From NCBI RefSeq assembly GCF_900167475.1, contig NZ_LT796768.1, positions 62,001 through 126,000 on the forward strand: a stretch of DNA of 64,000 nt, read 5' to 3'. Below are positions 38,203 to 46,422 of this stretch, piece after piece; positions within the stretch are counted from its first letter, which is position 1, and each line of letters starts with the position of its first letter. A model generated the notes under the pieces. That model searched no databases, had not been told where the DNA came from, and worked only from the letters and a program-made list of their open reading frames with translations. This stretch comes from Aeromicrobium choanae (lineage in GTDB: Bacteria; Actinomycetota; Actinomycetes; Propionibacteriales; Nocardioidaceae). Position numbers and translations under genes: made by a program.

Positions 38203-40922
38203 CGACCCAGCGTATCCGCCGCCACGTCGGGCTGGCTCAGCCGCCGGACGAACCAGTCGCCCCGGCTGTCGGACGAGGGGATCACCTTCGCGCGCGCGCT
38301 CAGCGCGGTGTACCCGTCGGGGTTGACCAGCACGGGCTCCAGGTCGAGCGAGACGACCTCGGGCAGGTCGTCCTTGAGCGCCGCGAGGCGCAGCACGATG
38401 TCCTCGAGGGCGGCCACGTCGACCGGCTCGCTGCCGTGGTGCCCGAACAGCAGCGGCGCGGCCCGGATGCCGCTGACCATCGTGCGGGCGTCGACATCGG
38501 TGAGGGGCGGGATGCCGTAGCTGCGGTCCTCCAGCAGCTCGCTCGGCGCGCCGGCGATGCCGAACGAGACCAGCGGACCGAAGAGCCGGTCCTCGGTGGC
38601 ACGGAAGGCGACCTGGACGCCGGCGGGCGCGGACCGCTGCACGAAGAAGGTGGTGTCGGCCCGGATGCCGCTCCACGTGGTCATCTCGTCCCACGCCTCG
38701 GCCATGTCCTGGGCGTCGTGGATGCCGCGCCAGACGTGGGCGAGGTCGGGGCGGGCCCGCAGGTGCTCGCTGCCGGCCTTGAGGACGACGTCCCAGCCGA
38801 GCTTCTCGCCGGCCGCGACGGCCTCCTCCTTGCTGTGCACGTTCGTCCAGGTCCACAGGTCGATGCCGTAGCAGGACAGCAGGTAGTGGACCTGCTCGGT
38901 GGACAGCACGGCACCGCGCGGGGCGATCGTCAGCACGTCACGGATGAGCGCCTTCGCGTCGCCCGAGCGGTGCTCGGCGGCCACGTGGTACTCGCCGTGG
39001 TCGCGCGCGGCCCACTCGGCGTAGTTGACCGCCCGGGCGAGCGCCTTGACCGCCGCCTCGGGCGCCGCGTAGGACGGCACCGAGCCACGGCCGGCGGACC
39101 CGCCCTCGAGGTCGGGCACCCGCAGGAGCACCGGGATGCCCTTGCTGGCCAGGAACGTGGAGACGATCGGCTTGTCGGACTGCTCGCCGATGGCCGCGAG
39201 CACGGTGGCGACCGCATCGCTGTCGGTGGTGATCGGGGGCGTGTAGACCACGACGAGGCCGTCGACGTCGGGACGCGCGAGCGCCGCCTCGATGGCGACC
39301 TCGAACTCCTCGGCGCCCGCGGTGGCACCCAGGGCGATGGGCGGAGCCACCTGCAGGCCCTGCGACTTCGCGGCGTCCGTGACGATCAGGCCGACGGCGT
39401 CGGAGTTGCCGACCACCGCGATCCGGTTGCCGCGCGGCAGCGGCTGGTGGGCCAGCAGCTGGGCGACGTCGAACATCTCGTCGAGGTTCTCCACCTGGAT
39501 GACGCCGGCCTGGCGGAACATCGCGTCGACGGCCTGCTGGGGCGCCGAGCTGCGACGGACGGTGTGGCCGACGGGCACGCCCTGGGTGGACCGGCCCGAC
39601 TTCACCGCGACGATCGGCTTGACCTCGGAGACGCGGCGGGCGAGGCGCGAGAACTTGCGCGGGTTGCCGATGGACTCGAGGTACAGCAGCACCACGTCGG
39701 TGCTGTCGTCCTGCTGCCAGTACTGCAGGAGGTCGTTGCCCGAGACGTCGGCGCGGTTGCCGGCCGAGACGAAGGTGGACAGCCCCAGCCCGCGGGCGGC
39801 GACGGTCTCGAGGATCGCCGAGCCGAGGGCACCGGACTGGCAGAAGAAGCCGGCGCGTCCGGGCGGGGGCATCGTGGCCGACAAGGAGGCGTTGAGCTGC
39901 ACGTCGGAGGCCGTGTTGATGATGCCCAGGCAGTTGGGGCCGATGAGGCGCAGGCCGTGGATGCGGCACGAGTGCAGCAGCTCCTGCTGGCGGGCGCGGC
40001 CCTCGGCACCCTCCTCGGCGAAGCCGGCGGAGATCACGACGAGGCCGTGGACACCCTTGGCGGCGCAGTCCAGGACGACGTCGTTCACGTGCTCGGCCGG
40101 GACGGCGACGATCGCGATCTCGACCTCGCCGGGGATGTCGCGCACCGTCGGGTAGGCCGTCAGGCCCGAGACGGCCTCAGCCTGGGAGTTCACCGCGTAG
40201 ACGGTGCCGCCGTAGTCGCCGAGCACGAGGTTGCGCACCATCGCCTGGCCGATCGAGCCCTGGCGGCGGCTGGCGCCGACCACGGCCACGCTGCGGGCCC
40301 CGAAGATGCGGGCGATGGAGGCGGCCTCGGCACGCTGCTCGCGCGAGCGCATGACGCCGAGCGCCGAGTCGGTCGGGTTGATCTCGAACGTGAGCCGCTG
40401 CACGCCGTCCTCGAGCGTGCCGCTGATCGTGTAGCCCATCTCCCGGAAGACCTGGAGCATCCGGACGTTCTCGGGCAGGACCTCGGCGATGAACTCGGTG
40501 AAGCCGCGCTCGCGACCGGCCTGGGCGAGGTGCTCCAGCAGCAGCTGGCCGATGCCGCGGCCCTGGTGGGCGTCCTCGACGAGGAACGCGACCTCGGCCT
40601 CCTCGTCGGAGACGGCGTCGTACCGGCCGACGGCGATGATGTCGTCCTGCTGGGTGACCACGAACGCCACGCGCTTGTCGTGGTCGACGGTGGTGAAGCG
40701 CGCCACGTCGCGGTCGGAGAGCCGCGGGTAGGGCGCGAAGAAGCGGAAGTACTTGGACTCGGCCGAGACGCGGTCGTAGAACTCCACGAACCGCGGGGCG
40801 TCCTCGGGGACGATGGGGCGGATCTGCGCGACGCGCCCGTCCTTCAGCAGGACATCGGCCTCCCACGCGGGGACCGGGTGGGGCATCAGGCTCGCCATCT
40901 CGACCGGTTCGCTGCCACTCAC
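38199..40922 (-). CDS. GNAT acetyltransferase / NDP-forming acyl-CoA synthetase fusion (Pat-like)
   Basis: This 907-residue fusion carries a GNAT domain first (about residues 20-190, with QGRGIGQLLLEHLAQ for acetyl-CoA binding). It is followed by a CoA-binding domain (ARSVAVVGASRRQGSIG), succinyl-CoA-ligase-like flavodoxin domains (GPNCLGI, FCQSGALGSA) and an ATP-grasp domain to the end. This is the architecture of Pat-type protein lysine acetyltransferases, which regulate acyl-CoA synthetases; here the GNAT part is N-terminal. The GTG at 40922 is preferred, since TAGGTT lies 7 nt upstream. It heads the operon with DUF5998, the phosphatase and tk. Confidence 0.9.
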   Translation of the reverse strand: MSGSEPVEMASLMPHPVPAWEADVLLKDGRVAQIRPIVPEDAPRFVEFYDRVSAESKYFRFFAPYPRLSDRDVARFTTVDHDKRVAFVVTQQDDIIAVGRYDAVSDEEAEVAFLVEDAHQGRGIGQLLLEHLAQAGRERGFTEFIAEVLPENVRMLQVFREMGYTISGTLEDGVQRLTFEINPTDSALGVMRSREQRAEAASIARIFGARSVAVVGASRRQGSIGQAMVRNLVLGDYGGTVYAVNSQAEAVSGLTAYPTVRDIPGEVEIAIVAVPAEHVNDVVLDCAAKGVHGLVVISAGFAEEGAEGRARQQELLHSCRIHGLRLIGPNCLGIINTASDVQLNASLSATMPPPGRAGFFCQSGALGSAILETVAARGLGLSTFVSAGNRADVSGNDLLQYWQQDDSTDVVLLYLESIGNPRKFSRLARRVSEVKPIVAVKSGRSTQGVPVGHTVRRSSAPQQAVDAMFRQAGVIQVENLDEMFDVAQLLAHQPLPRGNRIAVVGNSDAVGLIVTDAAKSQGLQVAPPIALGATAGAEEFEVAIEAALARPDVDGLVVVYTPPITTDSDAVATVLAAIGEQSDKPIVSTFLASKGIPVLLRVPDLEGGSAGRGSVPSYAAPEAAVKALARAVNYAEWAARDHGEYHVAAEHRSGDAKALIRDVLTIAPRGAVLSTEQVHYLLSCYGIDLWTWTNVHSKEEAVAAGEKLGWDVVLKAGSEHLRARPDLAHVWRGIHDAQDMAEAWDEMTTWSGIRADTTFFVQRSAPAGVQVAFRATEDRLFGPLVSFGIAGAPSELLEDRSYGIPPLTDVDARTMVSGIRAAPLLFGHHGSEPVDVAALEDIVLRLAALKDDLPEVVSLDLEPVLVNPDGYTALSARAKVIPSSDSRGDWFVRRLSQPDVAADTLGR

Positions 40923-40929
40923 GGGCACA

Positions 40930-40935
40930 AACCTA
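40930..40935 (-). promoter_or_regulatory. Putative -10 element of the GNAT-synthetase operon
   Basis: TAGGTT on the minus strand is 7 nt before the GTG at 40922. Confidence 0.45.
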
Positions 40936-40984
40936 CCCCGCGAGCGGCGGGTCGGGCGCACCCCCGGCGACGCGGCGCGGGAGA

Positions 40985-43462
40985 ATGGCCCGCGTGAGTG
41001 GATCAGGCATCGAGACCGTGGACTTCGAGGAGCACATCCTCGACACCGACGTCGGCGACGAGATGCGCTCGAGCTTCCTCGAGTACGCCTACTCGGTGAT
41101 CTATGCGCGGGCCCTGCCCGACGCGCGCGACGGGATGAAGCCCGTCCAGCGGCGCATCCTCTACACGATGGACGACATGGGCCTGCGGCCCGATCGACCC
41201 CACGTCAAGAGCGCCCGCCCCGTGGGCGAGGTCATGGGCAAGCTGCACCCGCACGGCGACAGCGCCATCTACGACGCGCTCGTGCGTCTCGTCCAGCCCT
41301 GGTCGCTGCGCCTGCCGCTGCTCGACGGGCACGGCAACTTCGGCTCGCCCGACGACCCGCCGGCCGCGATGCGGTACACCGAGATCCGGATGGACCGGGC
41401 CGCCGAGGCGATGACCGAGTCGCTCGACGAGGACACGGTCGACTTCAAGCCGAACTACGACGGCCGGCTCCAGGAGCCCACCGTGCTCCCGGCCGCCATC
41501 CCCCACCTGCTCGTCAACGGCGCGTCCGGCATCGCCGTGGGCATGGCCACGAACATCGCGCCGCACAACCTCATCGAGGTCGTGCAGGCGCTGCGCCACC
41601 TCATCGCCCACCCCGACGCCGACCTCGACGCGCTCATGCGCTTCGTGCCCGGCCCCGACCTGCCCACCGGCGGCAAGATCGTGGGCCTCGACGGCATCCG
41701 CGACGCCTACGCCACGGGCAACGGCTCGTTCAAGATGCGCGCCACCACGCGCGTCGAGAGCGTCACCGCGCGCAAGAAGGGCATCGTCGTCACCGAGCTG
41801 CCCTACAACGTGGGCCCCGAGAAGGTCATCGAGTCGATCAAGAAGCTCGTCCAGGCCAAGAAGATCCAGGGCATCTCCGACCTGAAGAACCTCACCGACC
41901 GCAAGCACGGCCTGCGGCTGGTCATCGAGATCAAGAACGGCATCGTCCCCGAGGCGCTGCTGGAGCAGCTGTACCGCCAGACCCCGCTGGAGTCCTCCTT
42001 CGGCATCAACGCGGTCGCGCTCGTCGACGGCCAGCCGCGCACGCTGGGCCTGCGCGAGATGCTCACGGTCTACCTCGAGCACCGCATCGACGTCGTCCGC
42101 CGGCGCACCACGTACCGCCGCGGGAAGGCGGCCGACCGGCTGCACCTCGTCGACGGGCTGCTCGTGGCGATCCTCGACATCGACGAGGTCATCCAGCTGA
42201 TCCGCTCGTCGGACAACCGCGGCGAGGCCCGCGGCCGGCTGATCTCGGTCTTCGACCTGTCCGAGCTCCAGGCCGACTACATCCTCGACCTGCAGCTGGG
42301 TCGCCTCACGAAGTTCTCGCGTCTCGAGCTGGAGCGTGAGGCCGACGAGCTGCGGCGCCAGATCGAGGCGCTCGACGCGATCCTCGCCGACGAGAGCGTG
42401 CTGCGTACCCTGGTCGGCGACGAGCTGGCCCAGATGGCCCAGCAGTTCGGCACCCCCCGACGCACCGTCCTGCTGGAGTCCGCGGGCGTCCCCGCCCCAG
42501 CCGCCGCCGGCGGGTCGCTCGAGGTGCCCGACGACCCGTGCTGGGTCCTGCTGTCCTCCACGGGCCTCGTCGCGCGCACGTCCGACGCCGAGCCGCTCGG
42601 CGACCACGGCCGCCGGGCCAAGCACGACACGGTCGTGGCGGCGGTCCGCGCCACGGCGCGCGGGCAGGTCGGCGTGGTCACGTCGGCCGGCACGGTCCAC
42701 CGCCTCGACGTCATCGACCTGCCGGCACTCCCGCCCACGGCCGACTCCCCGCGCCTGCAGGGCGGCGTCCCGCTGGGCGAGCTGGTGAGCCTCGACGGCG
42801 ACGCGCTGACCCTGATGACCTTCGCCGAGGACGTCCCGGGCCTCGCCCTGGGCACCCGGGACGGCATCGTCAAGCGGGTCAAGCCCGACCACCTCTCCAA
42901 CCGCGACTCGTGGGAGCTCCTCCGGCTCGACGACGGCGACCGGGTCGTGGGCGCGGTCCCGCTGGTCACCGGCGAGGAGGAGCTCGCGTTCGTCACGTCC
43001 GAGGCTCAGCTGCTGCACTTCCCCGCCTCGCTCGTGCGACCCCAGGGCCGCAGCGGCGGCGGCGTCGCCGGCGTGAAGCTGGGCGCGGGCGCCCACGTCG
43101 TCGCGTTCGGTGCCGTCTCCGACGTCGAGTCGGCCCACGTGGTCACCGTCGCCGGCAGCTCCTCCGCCCTCCCGGGAACCCAGGCCGGCTCGGTCAAGGT
43201 CTCGCCCTTCTCCGTCTACCCCGGCAAGGGGCGCGGCACCGGCGGCGTGCGCTGCCAGCGGCTGCTCAGCGGTGAGGACGCCCTGGTGTTCGCCTGGGTC
43301 GGCGACGGAATGCCCGTCGCCTCCGCCGCGAGCGGGTCCCCCGTCGACCTCCCCGAGGTCGTCGAACGGCGCGATGCGTCGGGCACTCCGGTCGGCCAGC
43401 CGATCACAGGCGTCTCATCGGCCGCAGCCACGCTGCCGGGAGCGCGAAACGTGCCAGACTGA
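40985..43462 (+). CDS. parC: DNA topoisomerase IV subunit A
   Basis: This 825-residue type IIA topoisomerase subunit breaks and rejoins DNA. The quinolone-pocket helix GKLHPHGDSAIYDALVR and the catalytic tyrosine in AAMRYTEIRMD are intact, as is the conserved IAVGMATNIAPHN. The C-terminal beta-pinwheel (about residues 500-800) lacks a GyrA-box (QRRGGxG); only GRRAKHDT is seen there. This favours topoisomerase IV over gyrase and agrees with the ParE-type gene 3 kb away. ATG 40985 and GTG 40994 are both possible; GGGAGA is better spaced for the GTG. Confidence 0.93.
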   Translation: MARVSGSGIETVDFEEHILDTDVGDEMRSSFLEYAYSVIYARALPDARDGMKPVQRRILYTMDDMGLRPDRPHVKSARPVGEVMGKLHPHGDSAIYDALVRLVQPWSLRLPLLDGHGNFGSPDDPPAAMRYTEIRMDRAAEAMTESLDEDTVDFKPNYDGRLQEPTVLPAAIPHLLVNGASGIAVGMATNIAPHNLIEVVQALRHLIAHPDADLDALMRFVPGPDLPTGGKIVGLDGIRDAYATGNGSFKMRATTRVESVTARKKGIVVTELPYNVGPEKVIESIKKLVQAKKIQGISDLKNLTDRKHGLRLVIEIKNGIVPEALLEQLYRQTPLESSFGINAVALVDGQPRTLGLREMLTVYLEHRIDVVRRRTTYRRGKAADRLHLVDGLLVAILDIDEVIQLIRSSDNRGEARGRLISVFDLSELQADYILDLQLGRLTKFSRLELEREADELRRQIEALDAILADESVLRTLVGDELAQMAQQFGTPRRTVLLESAGVPAPAAAGGSLEVPDDPCWVLLSSTGLVARTSDAEPLGDHGRRAKHDTVVAAVRATARGQVGVVTSAGTVHRLDVIDLPALPPTADSPRLQGGVPLGELVSLDGDALTLMTFAEDVPGLALGTRDGIVKRVKPDHLSNRDSWELLRLDDGDRVVGAVPLVTGEEELAFVTSEAQLLHFPASLVRPQGRSGGGVAGVKLGAGAHVVAFGAVSDVESAHVVTVAGSSSALPGTQAGSVKVSPFSVYPGKGRGTGGVRCQRLLSGEDALVFAWVGDGMPVASAASGSPVDLPEVVERRDASGTPVGQPITGVSSAAATLPGARNVPD
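43455..43460 (+). promoter_or_regulatory. Possible -10 element of the lprG-like gene
   Basis: CAGACT is 7 nt before the GTG at 43468. It departs from TANNNT at the first base, and read-through from parC (stop 6 nt upstream) is an alternative. Confidence 0.25.
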
Positions 43463-43467
43463 CCAGC

Positions 43468-44154
43468 GTGTTTTCTCGACTGCTGACCGCGACCGTGCTG
43501 AGCGGCGCCCTGCTGCTGACCGCCTGCACCGGTGACGACTCCGACTCCGGCGACGCCGCCCAGAGGCTCGACGCGGCCTCCGAGGCCCTCACGGAGGCCG
43601 AGTCGTTCGACATCTCCCTGAGCACCGAGGCGCTGCCCAGCGGCACGCGCGGGCTCCTCTCGGCCGAGGGCATCGGCGACCACTCCCCCGCCTTCGAGGG
43701 CGACGTGAAGGTCGTGGCGGGCGGCGCGACGCTGGCCGCCGAGGTCATCTCCGTGGACGGCAAGACGTACGCCAAGACCGGCTTCTCGCCCGTGTGGGCC
43801 CCGCTCGACCCGTCCACGCTCGGCGCGCCCGATCCGGCGGCGCTCGTGGGCACGGACGCCGACTCGGGCCTGGGCGCACTGCTGAAGGCCACCACCGATC
43901 CCGAGGTCGAGGACAAGTCGCGCGACGGCGACCTCGTGCTCACCGAGATCAGCGGAGAGCTCCCGGGCGACCGCATCGCCCAGCTCATCCCCACGGCCGA
44001 CGCGACCGAGGACTTCGACGTCGTCTACCGCCTCACCGACGACGACGAGCTCCACGACGCCAAGATCTCGGGCCCGTTCTACGGCGGCGAGGACGTGACC
44101 TACACGCTGCGGCTCTCACCGCGCGACGAGCCCGCCGGCATCGAGGCGCCCTGA
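43468..44154 (+). CDS. lprG: LppX/LprG-family lipoprotein
   Basis: This 228-residue exported lipoprotein has a signal peptide with lipobox LLTAC (lipidated Cys20), then a Gly/Ser/Asp linker and the LppX/LprAFG half-barrel fold (SLSTEALPSGTRGLLSAEG, KVVAGGATLAAEVISVDGKTY, ISGELPGDRI). Mycobacterial LprG carries triacylated lipids across the cell envelope. The gene directly precedes an MFS carrier, exactly the lprG-p55 arrangement, so a joint lipid-export role is inferred. Confidence 0.9.
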   Translation: MFSRLLTATVLSGALLLTACTGDDSDSGDAAQRLDAASEALTEAESFDISLSTEALPSGTRGLLSAEGIGDHSPAFEGDVKVVAGGATLAAEVISVDGKTYAKTGFSPVWAPLDPSTLGAPDPAALVGTDADSGLGALLKATTDPEVEDKSRDGDLVLTEISGELPGDRIAQLIPTADATEDFDVVYRLTDDDELHDAKISGPFYGGEDVTYTLRLSPRDEPAGIEAP

Positions 44155-44158
44155 TCCC

Positions 44159-45871
44159 GTGCCGATGAGGGAGCTCGCGTCGCGCGGGTTGCTCGCGCTC
44201 GCCGCGGTGGCGATCGGCTTCGCTGCGGCCGACACCTACGTCGTCGTGCTGGCGCTGCCCGACATGATGACCGCGGCCGGGCTGACGGTCGCCGACCTCC
44301 AGCGGGCGGCTCCCATCATCTCGGGGTTCCTGCTGGGCTACGTGGCGGTGCTGCCGCTCATCGGGCGGGTCTCCGACCTGCGCGGCCGCGTCCCCGTGCT
44401 GATCGGCTGCCTCGTCGTCTTCGCCATCGGCTCGGTCATCACCGCGGCGGGGTACGACCTCACCTCGATCGTGCTGGGCCGGTTCATCCAGGGCATCGGC
44501 GGCGGCGGGCTGATCCCGCCGACGCTGGCCCTGATCGCCGACACGTGGCCTGCTGAGCGCCGTGGCCTGCCGCTGGGCATCGTCGGCGCGGTGCAGGAGC
44601 TGGGCAGCGTCGTAGGACCCCTGTGGGGCGCCGCGATCCTGGCCTTCGGCACGTGGCACGACATCTTCTGGGTCAACGCCGCCGTCGGCCTGGTGATCGC
44701 GGCCGCCCTGCTGCGCCACCGGCCCCCGCGACCCGACCGAGGATGGGACGTTCCGGGGCTCGTGCTGGCGCTGCTCACCGGTGGCTGCCTGCTGCTGGTG
44801 ATGCTCGAGCCGGAGTCCCTCACGACCGGCGTCACGAGCGGCCTGGCGTTCCTCCCGGTCGTGGGCGAGTCGCGGTGGCTCACGCCGCTGGCGCTCGTCG
44901 CCTACGGCCTCGGTGCCGCGTTCGTCGTCCGGCAGGCGACGGCGGCCCGGCCCCTGATCGCCTGGCGCGAGTGGGGCCAGGTGGCCCGCCAGACCGACCT
45001 CTGGGGCGCGGCCGCGCTCACGGTGGCCCTCGGCGCCGTCATCCTCACGTTCGCCAGCGCGGAGCCCGAGCGGGCGGTGCTCGCCGACGACGCGATCGTC
45101 CTGCTGCCCGTCGCCGCGATCGCGCTCGCGCTGTTCGTGTGGCGCGGGCGGCACGCCGCCCATCCCCTGATCCCCCGTGGGTCGCTCTCCGCCGCCCCAG
45201 CGTGGGGCTCCATCGCCGTCTCGTTCTTCGTCGGCTCGGCCCTGATCGCCGCTCTCGTCGACATCCCGTTCTTCGCCCGCCTGACGATCGCGCCCGACGA
45301 CCAGCTCGAGGCGGCGCTCGTGCTGCTGCGCTTCCTCGTCGCCCTGCCCGTGGGCGCCGTGGCCGGCGGCTGGCTGTTGCGCCGCGTGCCCGCCGGTCCG
45401 CTCACGGCCGCGGCGCTCACCCTCTCGGGTGCCTGCTTCCTGGTGATGGCGTCGTGGGACGCGAAGTCCCTGGAGACGTTCGGCGCCACCGTCGTGCTGG
45501 CGGCCTGCGGCCTCGGCTTCGGCCTGGCGATCGCCCCCGTCAACGCCGCGCTGCTCGAGCACACGGCCGCCGAGGTGCACGGCCTCGCCAGCGCCCTGCT
45601 GGTCGTCGCGCGCATGGTGGGCATGCTCATCGGCATCTCGGCGCTGACCTCCCTGGGACTGCGCGCCTTCCGGGCGGCGGTCGCGGACATCCCGCCGATC
45701 GAGGAGCTCTGCAGCGGGGCCACCACCGCCTGCCGTGCCTACAACGGGGCCATGCGCGACGCCGGGATCGCGCAATTGCAGGCCGTCTTCACCGGCGCCG
45801 CGGTGGCCGCGTTCATCGCCGCGGCCCTCGCTCTGCTGCTCCTGCGGCGGCGCGCTACTTTTTCCTCATGA
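44159..45871 (+). CDS. MFS transporter, P55 (Rv1410c)-like lipid exporter
   Basis: This 570-residue MFS protein is of the 14-helix size class. Motif A is seen in GRVSDLRGRVPVL and motif C-like GIVGAVQELGSVVGPLWGA in helix 5. The long C-terminal loop contains paired cysteines (ELCSGATTACRAY) before the last helix. With the preceding LprG-like lipoprotein this matches the mycobacterial LprG-P55 system that moves triacylglycerides and confers drug tolerance. The GTG start is 4 nt after the lipoprotein stop; its own stop overlaps the carbonic anhydrase ATG. Confidence 0.88.
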   Translation: MPMRELASRGLLALAAVAIGFAAADTYVVVLALPDMMTAAGLTVADLQRAAPIISGFLLGYVAVLPLIGRVSDLRGRVPVLIGCLVVFAIGSVITAAGYDLTSIVLGRFIQGIGGGGLIPPTLALIADTWPAERRGLPLGIVGAVQELGSVVGPLWGAAILAFGTWHDIFWVNAAVGLVIAAALLRHRPPRPDRGWDVPGLVLALLTGGCLLLVMLEPESLTTGVTSGLAFLPVVGESRWLTPLALVAYGLGAAFVVRQATAARPLIAWREWGQVARQTDLWGAAALTVALGAVILTFASAEPERAVLADDAIVLLPVAAIALALFVWRGRHAAHPLIPRGSLSAAPAWGSIAVSFFVGSALIAALVDIPFFARLTIAPDDQLEAALVLLRFLVALPVGAVAGGWLLRRVPAGPLTAAALTLSGACFLVMASWDAKSLETFGATVVLAACGLGFGLAIAPVNAALLEHTAAEVHGLASALLVVARMVGMLIGISALTSLGLRAFRAAVADIPPIEELCSGATTACRAYNGAMRDAGIAQLQAVFTGAAVAAFIAAALALLLLRRRATFSS

Positions 45872-46362
45872 CGACCGCATTCGACGATCTCCTCGAGGCC
45901 AACCGGCACTACGCCCAGACGCACGAGGGAGGTTTCGACGGCATCGCACAGGCGGGTGTCCTGATGGTCACCTGCATGGACTCGCGCATCGAGCCCCTCG
46001 CGATGATCGGCCTCAAGCCCGGCGACGCCAAGATCCTGCGCAACCCCGGCGGCCGCGTGACCGACCAGGTGCTCGTCGCGATCGTGCTCGGCGTGTCCAT
46101 GCTGAAGGTCGACCGCGTCCTGGTCGTCGAGCACACTCGCTGCGCCATGGCGTCCTCGACCGAGGCCGACGTCAAGGCCCGGATCGGCGACAAGAGCGGC
46201 ACCGATGCCTCTTGGATGACCATCGGCGTCATCGAGGACCAGGAGTCCACCGTGCGCGCCGACGTCAACCGCGTCCACAGCCACCCGCTCGTCCCCGACT
46301 CGGTCGAGGTCGCCGGCTTCATCTACGACGTCGACTCGGGTCTCATGACCCCGGTCGACTGA
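45868..46362 (+). CDS. Beta-class carbonic anhydrase
   Basis: This 164-residue zinc enzyme interconverts CO2 and bicarbonate. The zinc ligands are in CMDSR and in HTRC, with GGRVTDQVL between, all typical of small beta-carbonic anhydrases of the Rv1284 group. The ATG overlaps the MFS stop (ATGA), so it is translated from the lipid-export transcript, an uncommon association. Its stop lies at the edge of an intergenic palindrome. Confidence 0.92.
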   Translation: MTTAFDDLLEANRHYAQTHEGGFDGIAQAGVLMVTCMDSRIEPLAMIGLKPGDAKILRNPGGRVTDQVLVAIVLGVSMLKVDRVLVVEHTRCAMASSTEADVKARIGDKSGTDASWMTIGVIEDQESTVRADVNRVHSHPLVPDSVEVAGFIYDVDSGLMTPVD

Positions 46363-46373
46363 TCTCGGTCAAC

Positions 46374-46399
46374 TGATCTCGATACGCGTATCGAGATCA
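46374..46399. repeat. Intergenic inverted-repeat element, copy C (collapsed perfect palindrome)
   Basis: A perfect 26-bp palindrome is made of TGATCTCGATACG and its exact complement. It is the two outer arms of the repeat family with no interior. A partial TGATCTCGG just to the left (46360-46368) contains the carbonic anhydrase stop. It lies between convergent genes and may act as a terminator. Confidence 0.85.
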
Positions 46400-46422
46400 C
46401 GCTCCGCCGTGCACGAGGCACC

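Noticed and set aside
40985-43462. Annotation as DNA gyrase subunit A
   Set aside because: The C-terminal domain lacks a GyrA-box and the partner gene at 46423 is ParE-like, so topoisomerase IV is the better call.
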